A stretch of DNA of 22,425 nt from Candidatus Neomarinimicrobium atlanticum (GTDB taxonomy: Bacteria > Fidelibacterota > Marinisomatia > Marinisomatales > Marinisomataceae): NCBI GenBank assembly GCA_000402815.1, contig AQSA01000029.1, positions 1 through 22,425 on the forward strand, in the 5' to 3' direction. This document shows positions 1 through 6,636 of this stretch, piece by piece (position 1 is the first letter of the stretch; the number at the start of each line of letters is the position of its first letter). The position numbers and the translations under genes are program-made. The notes below the pieces were generated by a model that saw only the letters and a program-made list of their open reading frames with translations, was not told the DNA's origin and did not search any database.

Positions 1-454
1 GTAGAAGTCGTGGCGTTGATTCATAATAGGCTCTATAAGACTCATCATGGGTGCTTAATAGCACTTTTTCTTCATTTAGTATAGTTGGGACATGAAATAG
101 AACAAATACTAACAATAGAGCTACTGATATAGCTATAGACTTGATTGCAAAACACATCCCTAGAAATAGCATTAGACTGAAAAAATATAATGGATTTCTT
201 ACCATTGAATATGGACCTTCTTTAATTAATTTTTTGGTTTTAAATCCTTCAAGATAAAGTGATGCCCAAATTCTTCCAAATCCTCCCAAAACAACAAAAG
301 TAAATCCTATACAACTGAATAAGACTGATGTATTTATATCTATATCTAGGGTATAAGCAGAAAAATTATTATTAAGAATAATAAATATAATAATTAATAT
401 GACTGATATTCTTAGTATTGTCATTCTCTTGCTAGCTATTTTGTTGATTAACAT
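1..454 (-). CDS. Isoprenylcysteine carboxyl methyltransferase / PEMT-like membrane methyltransferase, partial
   Basis: Reading the minus strand from the ATG at 454 gives an uninterrupted frame of 151 codons that runs off the left edge, so the C-terminus is missing. The protein is hydrophobic, with about four membrane segments. It carries the family signature after the third of these: GPYSMVRNPLYF, followed by a hydrophobic stretch and then an EEK...Y..YY...PR ending. In the ICMT/PEMT family this C-terminal region forms the SAM pocket. Such bacterial proteins methylate small or lipid substrates, but the substrate cannot be read from the sequence. It starts 26 bases after the stop of the Gp157-like gene on the same strand, so the two may be co-transcribed. 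The ribosome-binding site is weak (A-rich). Family assignment is fairly secure; function is only general. Confidence 0.8.
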   Translation of the reverse strand, partial: MLINKIASKRMTILRISVILIIIFIILNNNFSAYTLDIDINTSVLFSCIGFTFVVLGGFGRIWASLYLEGFKTKKLIKEGPYSMVRNPLYFFSLMLFLGMCFAIKSIAISVALLLVFVLFHVPTILNEEKVLLSTHDESYRAYYESTPRLL

Positions 455-480
455 AGTTTTCTATTTCTTTCTTTTAATTA

Positions 481-972
481 TTATTTAATTGCAACGCGCT
501 TTTCTTGAATGAGCTGACAGCCTGGAACATCTTCTCCATTCTTTAACGCTTCTTTAATCTTAGTTTTATCAATTGATTGTGTTTCTTTAGTTTCAAGAAA
601 CTCATCAGGGATAGCACCTTCGTTGGTGATAACAACTTTATGAGGATTATTCTGAATAGTGATTGTGATTTCAGAGCTCTCTACTTTTTGTGTATTTGTT
701 TTTTCTAAATTATATCTTAAATATTCTTTTAGATGTTTTATTTTAGATTCAATAGACGTTCTTCTTTTATGCTGTCTAGATTCGACTTCTTTAATGCCTT
801 CAGCAGTATGCTCTAAATTTTTGATATACTTAGCAACATTAGTAGTTTTAAGCTTGAATTCACCTTTAAGAGATTCTAAAGTGTCTTTTACCGACTGATC
901 ATCCAAGTCGGTTAAGCTTTCTAAAGCTTCTTGAAATTCATCTGCAAGTTCATATAGACTAGGTAGTGACAT
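481..972 (-). CDS. Siphovirus Gp157-family protein
   Basis: This 163-residue protein matches the architecture I know for the phage Gp157 family. The N-terminus is short and acidic (SLYELADEFQEALESL). A long charged coiled-coil helix follows at about residues 30-90, with KAKYI-type and KHLKEYL segments. The C-terminal part has the ITIQNNPHKV strand, the IPDEFLETKE motif and the ending DVPGCQLIQEKRVAIK. Family members lie in phage early or recombination modules, and one streptococcal member has been linked to phage resistance; the molecular role is not well defined. No integrase, recombinase or structural phage gene is visible nearby, so this is either a domesticated gene or the edge of a remnant beyond the window. 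No Shine-Dalgarno sequence is visible; a TATATT box ends 5 bases before the ATG. Confidence 0.8.
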   Translation of the reverse strand: MSLPSLYELADEFQEALESLTDLDDQSVKDTLESLKGEFKLKTTNVAKYIKNLEHTAEGIKEVESRQHKRRTSIESKIKHLKEYLRYNLEKTNTQKVESSEITITIQNNPHKVVITNEGAIPDEFLETKETQSIDKTKIKEALKNGEDVPGCQLIQEKRVAIK

Positions 973-985
973 GGATTAATATAAA

Positions 986-1016
986 AAAAATACCCTGAAA
1001 TAATGAGGGTATTTTT
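986..1016. terminator. Bidirectional Rho-independent terminator
   Basis: An 11-bp perfect stem (986-996 pairs with 1006-1016) encloses a 9-base loop. The GC core is ACCCT/AGGGT, with A-run and T-run flanks on either side, so it can work in both directions. On the minus strand it lies about 40 bases after the stop of the MDR oxidoreductase and most likely ends that transcript. The minus-strand U-run is followed almost at once by the Gp157 start codon at 972, so that gene is either insulated from the upstream operon or reached only by read-through. Confidence 0.85.
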
Positions 1017-1054
1017 AAAATACAGTTAAGTAGTTAGTTTGAAATGTCTATTAT

Positions 1055-2071
1055 TTAGATTTCTATAACTTGTTTGCCAAAATTCTTTCCCGTCAAAACA
1101 TCCCTTAGAGCTTGAGGTGCATTCTCAAAGCCTTTTGTAATAGTTTCTCTATAAAATAGCTTTTTATCTATAATTAATTTAGATATTTCACTTGTTGCTT
1201 TTGCCCATTCGCTCATCCATTCAGTAACTACAAAGAATCTATGTTCTGGCTTAGGGTCGAGAATGCCAAGCACATGAAAAGGTGTTTCCATTTTAGACAT
1301 GTCTTCAGCATTATATTGAGATATAAATCCACAGATTGGAACTCTTGCATCCTTATTTAAGAGGGGAGCAATTGCTCTAGTTACTAGACCACCAACATTT
1401 TCAAAATAGACATCTATACCATTCTTACAAGCATTTTTAAGGTCTTCTTCTAGATTTCCAGCTTTATAATCAATGCATTCATCAAAATTTAAAGTATCTT
1501 TTACATAAGAGCATTTATCTGGACCACCAGCTATACCAACTACATAACATCCATAAGACTTTGCTAGTTGTCCAACAACGCTTCCTACAGCTCCTGAAGC
1601 CGCTGAAACAACTACAGTTTCTCCAGACTTAGGATTTCCAACTCTGTTTAGACCGAAGTAAGCAGTTCTTCCAGGCATTCCAACCGTTCCTAAATAAGTA
1701 GATAACGGTATCTTTGTTTCGGGTACTTTATATAAAGTGGGGTCATTATCTTTAACTTTGATAAACGTTTGCCAGCCTTTATGAGCACATACTTTGTCAC
1801 CAATACTATATGAATCAGAATTAGTTTCAACAACAACACCCACCGTTTCACCTGTCATAGGTTCTCCAATTTTAGCTGGTTCAGCATATGAAGATCCATC
1901 ATTCATTCGACCTCTCATATACGGATCAATCGATAGGTATTTAACTTGAATAAGAATTTCATTATCCGCGAGCGATGTTATCATTTCATGGTTCATTTTC
2001 CAGCAATCATCCTCCGGCATTCCTTTTGGTCTTTTATCTAAAAGTAATTGTGAGTTTTTATATTGCATCAT
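1055..2071 (-). CDS. NADP-dependent zinc-independent MDR oxidoreductase (CurA / prostaglandin-reductase-like)
   Basis: The product has 338 residues, the usual length for zinc-free medium-chain reductases of the CurA/YncB/leukotriene B4 dehydrogenase group. These enzymes reduce alpha,beta-unsaturated carbonyls with NADPH. Features visible are the LSIDPYMRGRM motif (about residues 46-56), the G-E-TVGVV strand, and the nucleotide-binding loop AASGAVGSVVGQ at 157-168, which is the group's variant of the Rossmann glycine motif. ENVGG follows further on. No structural or catalytic zinc cysteine set is present. The first of two adjacent Met codons is used because an AAAGAG ribosome-binding site sits five to six bases upstream of it. 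It follows pntB by 67 bases on the same strand, so NADPH made by the transhydrogenase is a plausible cofactor source. The exact substrate is unknown. Confidence 0.9.
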   Translation of the reverse strand: MMQYKNSQLLLDKRPKGMPEDDCWKMNHEMITSLADNEILIQVKYLSIDPYMRGRMNDGSSYAEPAKIGEPMTGETVGVVVETNSDSYSIGDKVCAHKGWQTFIKVKDNDPTLYKVPETKIPLSTYLGTVGMPGRTAYFGLNRVGNPKSGETVVVSAASGAVGSVVGQLAKSYGCYVVGIAGGPDKCSYVKDTLNFDECIDYKAGNLEEDLKNACKNGIDVYFENVGGLVTRAIAPLLNKDARVPICGFISQYNAEDMSKMETPFHVLGILDPKPEHRFFVVTEWMSEWAKATSEISKLIIDKKLFYRETITKGFENAPQALRDVLTGKNFGKQVIEI

Positions 2072-2138
2072 TTATTCTCTTTATTAGTTAGGTTAAATTT
2101 AATTGATTGAATAGAGTTGTTTATAATAAGAAATACGA

Positions 2139-3527
2139 TTATAATTCTTTGATTTCTTTAAGAAGATCATTTAGCATATCTTTTGCATCACCAAACACCA
2201 TGATAGAATTATCATAACCAAACAATTCATTTTGAACACCCGCAAATCCAGGGTTCATACTTCTTTTATTGATAATAACTGTACGAGATTTATCTACATT
2301 TAAAATTGGCATACCATAAATAGGACTAGATTCATCATGTCTTGCAGCTGGATTAACAACATCATTTGCTCCAAGAATTAATGCAACATCGCAGTCTTCA
2401 AATTCAGGATTAATCTCATCTAAATCTTTAAGTACATCATAAGAAACATTTGCTTCAGCTAATAGAACATTCATATGTCCTGGCATTCTACCAGCAACTG
2501 GATGAATAGCATATAAGACTTTTTTTCCTTGAGCTTCTAATGTATCAGCTACTTCTCTTGCAACATGTTGTGCTTGCGCTACAGCTAGTCCATAACCTGG
2601 TACAATAATAATTTTTTCAGCAGCATCAAGAATCATTGCGGCTTCCGTTGTTGAATAACTTTTAATATTCATTTCTTGTTGAGTCGATCCTGCAGAGCTA
2701 GTCTCAGAACCAACAGCGCCAAAAATTACATTTGCTAGAGATCTATTCATTCCTTTGCACATAATGTTGGTTAAGATTAATCCAGAGGCACCAACCAAGG
2801 AACCACTAATTATAAGTGCATTATTCCCAAGTAAAAAACCTGTTGCTGCAGCTGCTATTCCGGAATATGAATTCAAGAGCGATATAACAACTGGCATATC
2901 AGCTCCTCCAATAGGAATGGTAAGGCCAACTCCAAGAAGTAGGGCGAGAACTATAACAATATAAAATGCATTCAAATATCCAGCATAAATAGATGATTCA
3001 AAAAATAAGCCTGGAGCAAGAATTATAGATACAGACAGTAAGGCAATTATTGCATTTGTAACTTGCTGGCCTTTAAAAGTGATTGCTCTTCCGGAAATGA
3101 AACCTTGAAGTTTTCCAAATGCAACAAAGCTTCCCGTAAATGTCAAAGAACCAATGAAAACACTTAAGCAAACAATTATAAAAGGACTGTCTGGAGAGGA
3201 TAAAAACTCTGAAGATGCTACAAAAGCTGATGCTGCTCCTCCTAATCCATTAAAAATGGCAACCATTTGAGGCATCTCAGTCATTTGAACCCTAGTTGCA
3301 AAAATTAAACCAATCACAGTTCCAATAGCTACACCGCTTAATATTAAAGTAAAGTCAAATTCTTTTCCTGGATAAGTTAGGGTTGCAATGACGGCAATTA
3401 ACATCCCAAGAGATGATAAAAGATTTCCACTTCTTGCAGTTTTAGGATGAGACAATCTTTTGATTCCTAAAATAAAAGCAATAGCTGAAACTAAATAAAG
3501 TATATTTGTTATTTGTATAGCTTCCAT
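2139..3527 (-). CDS. pntB: NAD(P) transhydrogenase subunit beta
   Basis: PntB holds the NADP(H)-binding domain III and most of the membrane domain II of proton-translocating transhydrogenase. The complex moves hydride from NADH to NADP+, driven by proton entry. At 462 residues the length is normal. The N-terminal two thirds contains roughly nine hydrophobic helices, and a soluble Rossmann-like domain follows. VPGYGLAVAQAQ (309-320), the HPVAGRMPGHMNVLLAEA loop, GAND (386-389) and KRSMNPGFAGVQN (421-433) are all classic NADP-binding landmarks. The ATG lies one base after the pntA2 stop, so translation is coupled. It is the last gene of the three-gene pnt set. Confidence 0.97.
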   Translation of the reverse strand: MEAIQITNILYLVSAIAFILGIKRLSHPKTARSGNLLSSLGMLIAVIATLTYPGKEFDFTLILSGVAIGTVIGLIFATRVQMTEMPQMVAIFNGLGGAASAFVASSEFLSSPDSPFIIVCLSVFIGSLTFTGSFVAFGKLQGFISGRAITFKGQQVTNAIIALLSVSIILAPGLFFESSIYAGYLNAFYIVIVLALLLGVGLTIPIGGADMPVVISLLNSYSGIAAAATGFLLGNNALIISGSLVGASGLILTNIMCKGMNRSLANVIFGAVGSETSSAGSTQQEMNIKSYSTTEAAMILDAAEKIIIVPGYGLAVAQAQHVAREVADTLEAQGKKVLYAIHPVAGRMPGHMNVLLAEANVSYDVLKDLDEINPEFEDCDVALILGANDVVNPAARHDESSPIYGMPILNVDKSRTVIINKRSMNPGFAGVQNELFGYDNSIMVFGDAKDMLNDLLKEIKEL

Positions 3528-3528
3528 A

Positions 3529-3810
3529 TTATTTCTTCTTAAACATTTTTAACATTCTATCAGTAACTAAAAAACCACCAACTACATTGATTGTAGCACA
3601 GATTAAAGCAGCAAGACCTATATACTTACTTGCATTTCCTCCATCAACTAAAATTGCAAGAATAGCACCAACAATAGCGATACCTGAGATTGCGTTAGAT
3701 CCTGACATTAGAGGAGTATGAAGTGTTGGTGGGACTTTATTAATAATTTCGTTACCAACAAAAACAGCGAGAATAAAAATCGTAATTAAGCTTACTATAT
3801 CAATTTGCAT
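3529..3810 (-). CDS. pntA2: NAD(P) transhydrogenase subunit alpha, membrane part
   Basis: A 93-residue membrane protein with three to four hydrophobic helices. It corresponds to the C-terminal part of E. coli PntA, which in Rhodospirillum-type enzymes is a separate chain (PntAB/PntA2). The LHTPLMSGSNAISGI motif at about residues 30-44 is diagnostic for this subunit. Its start codon overlaps the pntA1 stop by one base (TAATG), and its stop lies one base before pntB, which shows tight translational coupling. It contributes membrane helices to the proton channel together with PntB. Confidence 0.95.
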   Translation of the reverse strand: MQIDIVSLITIFILAVFVGNEIINKVPPTLHTPLMSGSNAISGIAIVGAILAILVDGGNASKYIGLAALICATINVVGGFLVTDRMLKMFKKK

Positions 3811-4931
3811 TACATAGCCTCCTTTGTAGGCTCGTGGCGTACCACGCCATTTTCTAAAAATAACATCCCATCAATAATTTCATCTTCTTTATTAAGTTTA
3901 AATTGATCTTCACCATGACAATGTTCAATAATAGCCTGTACATTTTTAGAGAATAGCTGGCTAGCGTCTGTTGCCATTGTACTTGGGAAATTAGTATTAC
4001 CATCAATTAATACATCATTGTGAAATATTATCTCATCAGGTTTTGTTAATTCACAATTTCCACCATTCTCAGATGCTAAATCCATAATTGCTGAACCAGG
4101 TTTCATACCTTCAATCATTTCCCTTGTAATAAGAACTGGTGCTGGCCTGTTAGGAATTAAGGCTGTAGTAATAACTAAATCAGACTTTGAAATTCTTTCT
4201 TTCATCACTTCTTGCTGACGTAATTTATAAGCATCACTAGTTTCTTTTGCATATCCACCGGATCCTACACCATCGTCACTATCATTTTCTACTTCGACAA
4301 ATTTAGCTCCTAAACTTTCAACCTGTTCTTTAACCTCAGGTCTTACATCAAATGCTTCAACTTGAGCTCCTAATCTCTTAGCCGTTGCAATTGCTTGCAA
4401 TCCAGCAACACCTGCTCCAATAACGAGAGTTCTTGATGGAGATATAGTTCCTGCTGCTGTCATTAGAAGTGGCATATATTTTCCAATATGATTCGCACCA
4501 ATTAAGACAGCTTTGTAGCCAGCAATATTTGCTTGAGAGCTTAGAATGTCCATTTTTTGAGCTAAGGTTGTTCTTGGGAGTAGATTTAAAGAAAATGCAG
4601 AACATTTAGTTTTCTGTAGGTCTTTAACTAGATCAATATCTTTTATTGTTTGAAATAGTGAAATTAGTAAGCAATCTTCTTTTAAAAAACTAATCTCATC
4701 TTTTATTGGAGAATTAACTTTTGCTATAATATTACAATCAAATACTTCGCCTTTTTCAACAATTTTTGCACCAGCTTCAACATAAAGATCGTCAGAGTAG
4801 TTTGATGCTTGTCCGGCATTTTTTTCTATAAAGAAAGAATAACCCTTTTTTGTGAGGGATGAGACTGTAGAGGGTATAATTGCAACCCTTTTCTCGCCAG
4901 ATTTATTTTCTTTTAATACGCCAATTTTCAT
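3810..4931 (-). CDS. pntA1: NAD(P) transhydrogenase subunit alpha, NAD-binding part
   Basis: A 373-residue soluble subunit (domain I), homologous to alanine dehydrogenase and the N-terminal part of E. coli PntA. It binds NAD(H) on the cytoplasmic side. Visible landmarks are KENKSGEKRVAIIP at the N-terminus, SSQANIAGYKAV (131-142), the Rossmann loop GAGVAG (172-177), and AFDVRPEVKEQVESLGAKF. The chain stops where domain I ends, so this is the split, three-subunit form of the enzyme rather than the E. coli two-subunit form. It is the first gene of the pnt run. The upstream region shared with the divergent peptidase gene contains a 14-base dyad that could be an operator. Confidence 0.96.
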   Translation of the reverse strand: MKIGVLKENKSGEKRVAIIPSTVSSLTKKGYSFFIEKNAGQASNYSDDLYVEAGAKIVEKGEVFDCNIIAKVNSPIKDEISFLKEDCLLISLFQTIKDIDLVKDLQKTKCSAFSLNLLPRTTLAQKMDILSSQANIAGYKAVLIGANHIGKYMPLLMTAAGTISPSRTLVIGAGVAGLQAIATAKRLGAQVEAFDVRPEVKEQVESLGAKFVEVENDSDDGVGSGGYAKETSDAYKLRQQEVMKERISKSDLVITTALIPNRPAPVLITREMIEGMKPGSAIMDLASENGGNCELTKPDEIIFHNDVLIDGNTNFPSTMATDASQLFSKNVQAIIEHCHGEDQFKLNKEDEIIDGMLFLENGVVRHEPTKEAM

Positions 4932-4944
4932 ATCGATTTCAACG

Positions 4945-4977
4945 GTGTAAAATTACACAATTCTTATTAATCATCAA
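4945..4977 (-). promoter_or_regulatory. Candidate promoter and operator dyad of the pnt operon
   Basis: The divergent gap 4932-5026 holds a perfect dyad with two 6-base arms and a 2-base centre, GTGTAA-AA-TTACAC, at 4945-4958. On the minus strand a possible -35 TTGATG (4972-4977) and a weak -10 TAATTT (4950-4955) are separated by 16 bases, which would put the dyad over the -10 element. A repressor site is the natural reading, but I do not recognise the regulator. The same gap must also contain the promoter of the plus-strand peptidase gene. Confidence 0.35.
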
Positions 4978-5026
4978 CAAATTTATTATGTATTAAAAAA
5001 TTAATTTATATTAATTAAGTTATGTC

Positions 5027-5971
5027 ATGAATTTATACCCAACTGCAGAACTATTTAACTCTTTTCAACTACCTGTATCTGATAGGCATAGTCTATATGT
5101 TGAAGAGTCAGGTAATAGGAATGGAAAGCCAGTTATTTTTCTACATGGAGGACCTGGAGGTGGAATTGATCCTTCATACAGGCAATATTTTAATCCTGAG
5201 AAATGGCGTATTATTATGTTTGATCAGCGAGGATGTGGTAAGAGTACTCCATTTGCTGATTTAAATCAAAATACTACATGGGATTTAGTGGAAGATATTG
5301 AAAAAATAAGAAAGCATCTTTGCGTTGAATCTTGGGTTGTGTTTGGTGGAAGCTGGGGAAGCACTTTATCTTTAGCTTACAGTCAATCGCACCCAACTGT
5401 TTGTAAGGCTTTAATTTTAAGAGGAATATTTTTATTAAGAAAAAAAGAGATTCGTTGGTTTTATCAAGAAGGTGCAAGCAAGATATTTCCTGATGCTTGG
5501 GAAAATTTTTTAAAGCCAATTCCAGTTGATAAGCAAGATAACCTTCTTAAAGCTTATTATGAGCTATTAACACATGAAGATTCCTCAAAAAGAATTGAAG
5601 CAGCAAAAGCATGGAGTGTTTGGGAAGGTAGTACAGTTAAGTTAATTCAGAATAAGGCATTAATGGAACATTCTTCTGATGCGCAGTTTGCAGAAGCTTT
5701 TTCAAGAATAGAATGCCATTATTTTACAAACAATGGATGGTTTGATACAGATAATTACTTAATTGAAAATGTAGATAAAATTAGACATATACCCGCAGTA
5801 ATAGTTCATGGCAGATATGATGTTGTTTGTCCAGTAGAAAATGCTTGGGAACTTCATAAGGCTTGGCCTGAGTCAGACTTGCATATTATTCCAGATTCAG
5901 GACATGCAATGTCAGAAGAGGGTATAAAAAATAAGCTAATTGAGTATACAGATAAATTTTTGAAATTATAG
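5027..5971 (+). CDS. pip: Proline iminopeptidase (prolyl aminopeptidase, family S33)
   Basis: This alpha/beta hydrolase removes N-terminal proline from peptides in the cytoplasm. At 314 residues it matches the family length. The oxyanion motif HGGPGGG is at 40-46, DQRGCGKS at 66-73, and the nucleophile elbow GGSWGS puts the catalytic Ser at 109. Asp265 (in GRYDVVCP) and His293 (in DSGHAM) complete the triad. There is no signal peptide. The gene is divergent from pnt and its stop lies one base from the stop of the convergent AMIN-like gene. No clear Shine-Dalgarno sequence precedes the ATG; a TATATT box at 5007-5012 would give a very short leader. Confidence 0.95.
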   Translation: MNLYPTAELFNSFQLPVSDRHSLYVEESGNRNGKPVIFLHGGPGGGIDPSYRQYFNPEKWRIIMFDQRGCGKSTPFADLNQNTTWDLVEDIEKIRKHLCVESWVVFGGSWGSTLSLAYSQSHPTVCKALILRGIFLLRKKEIRWFYQEGASKIFPDAWENFLKPIPVDKQDNLLKAYYELLTHEDSSKRIEAAKAWSVWEGSTVKLIQNKALMEHSSDAQFAEAFSRIECHYFTNNGWFDTDNYLIENVDKIRHIPAVIVHGRYDVVCPVENAWELHKAWPESDLHIIPDSGHAMSEEGIKNKLIEYTDKFLKL

Positions 5972-5972
5972 A

Positions 5973-6590
5973 TTAGAAAAACATAGTTGATAAAGCTATA
6001 ATTGCTCCAAAAAGAAATGTAGTTGGATTAGCAATGTCACTCATAGCTACAATAGCCCCCAACAACGACAGTTCTACAGCTCTATCACTTCTATTCCCTG
6101 AATTACTTTTCTTAGATTGTTTTGTAGTTTTTGTTCCATCAAATTCATTGTCATTATCTGAAAACTGTTCAATATTGTCATCCATTTCAATACTTTTCTT
6201 AGCCTCTTCTTGAGACAACCTTAATAAGAATGATATATTTTTTCTTGTTGGATTTGTTATTTCAAAAGATTCAATCTCTTTCCTTAGTTTTAAAGCTATT
6301 TGTGTAGATTCTTCATTGTTTGCTATTTCAATCTTAGTAATAGCTTTATCAAGTTTTTGATTTGATACTTTAGTACTATCGGTTTTAGCATTATATATTG
6401 TAAGGTAAAACCATTCGGATGAGTACCATGCAGTCACATTTTCTAAATCAATTTTTTTTGTACTGCTTATATTAATTAAAGTACCATTTTGTCTAGAATC
6501 AATTTCAAGATTATTTATAGTAATTTCCTGTCCGAAGGTGAACGAGAAAAAAAATAATAATAGAATACTTATTGTTAGATTATTTTTCAT
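5973..6590 (-). CDS. Secreted AMIN-domain-like protein of unknown function
   Basis: The 205-residue product begins with a clear signal peptide (two basic-side Asn/Lys residues, a run of Ile/Leu/Phe, then probable cleavage near FTFG-QE at about residue 20). Residues about 22-130 read like an AMIN-type beta domain: a strand rich in short hydrophobics (ITINNLEI), a polar turn, then alternating strands ending with TQIALKLRKEIESFEI. AMIN domains target proteins to the periplasm, cell wall or secretin complexes. A polar, low-complexity linker rich in Asn, Asp, Ser and Lys follows (about 140-170). The C-terminus is hydrophobic (about 175-205) and may be a membrane anchor. The domain call is by eye and moderately uncertain. 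The gene is divergent from alaS with a 46-base spacer. Confidence 0.6.
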   Translation of the reverse strand: MKNNLTISILLLFFFSFTFGQEITINNLEIDSRQNGTLINISSTKKIDLENVTAWYSSEWFYLTIYNAKTDSTKVSNQKLDKAITKIEIANNEESTQIALKLRKEIESFEITNPTRKNISFLLRLSQEEAKKSIEMDDNIEQFSDNDNEFDGTKTTKQSKKSNSGNRSDRAVELSLLGAIVAMSDIANPTTFLFGAIIALSTMFF

Positions 6591-6636
6591 CTAATGAATA
6601 TATTATTTGTTTAGATTCATATGAAACAATTTATCT

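Noticed and set aside
2755..2964. Small plus-strand reading frame inside pntB.
   Set aside because: It is antisense to a fully conserved gene and has no family features; the same applies to other short frames overlapping pip, alaS, meaB, tatC and uvrB.
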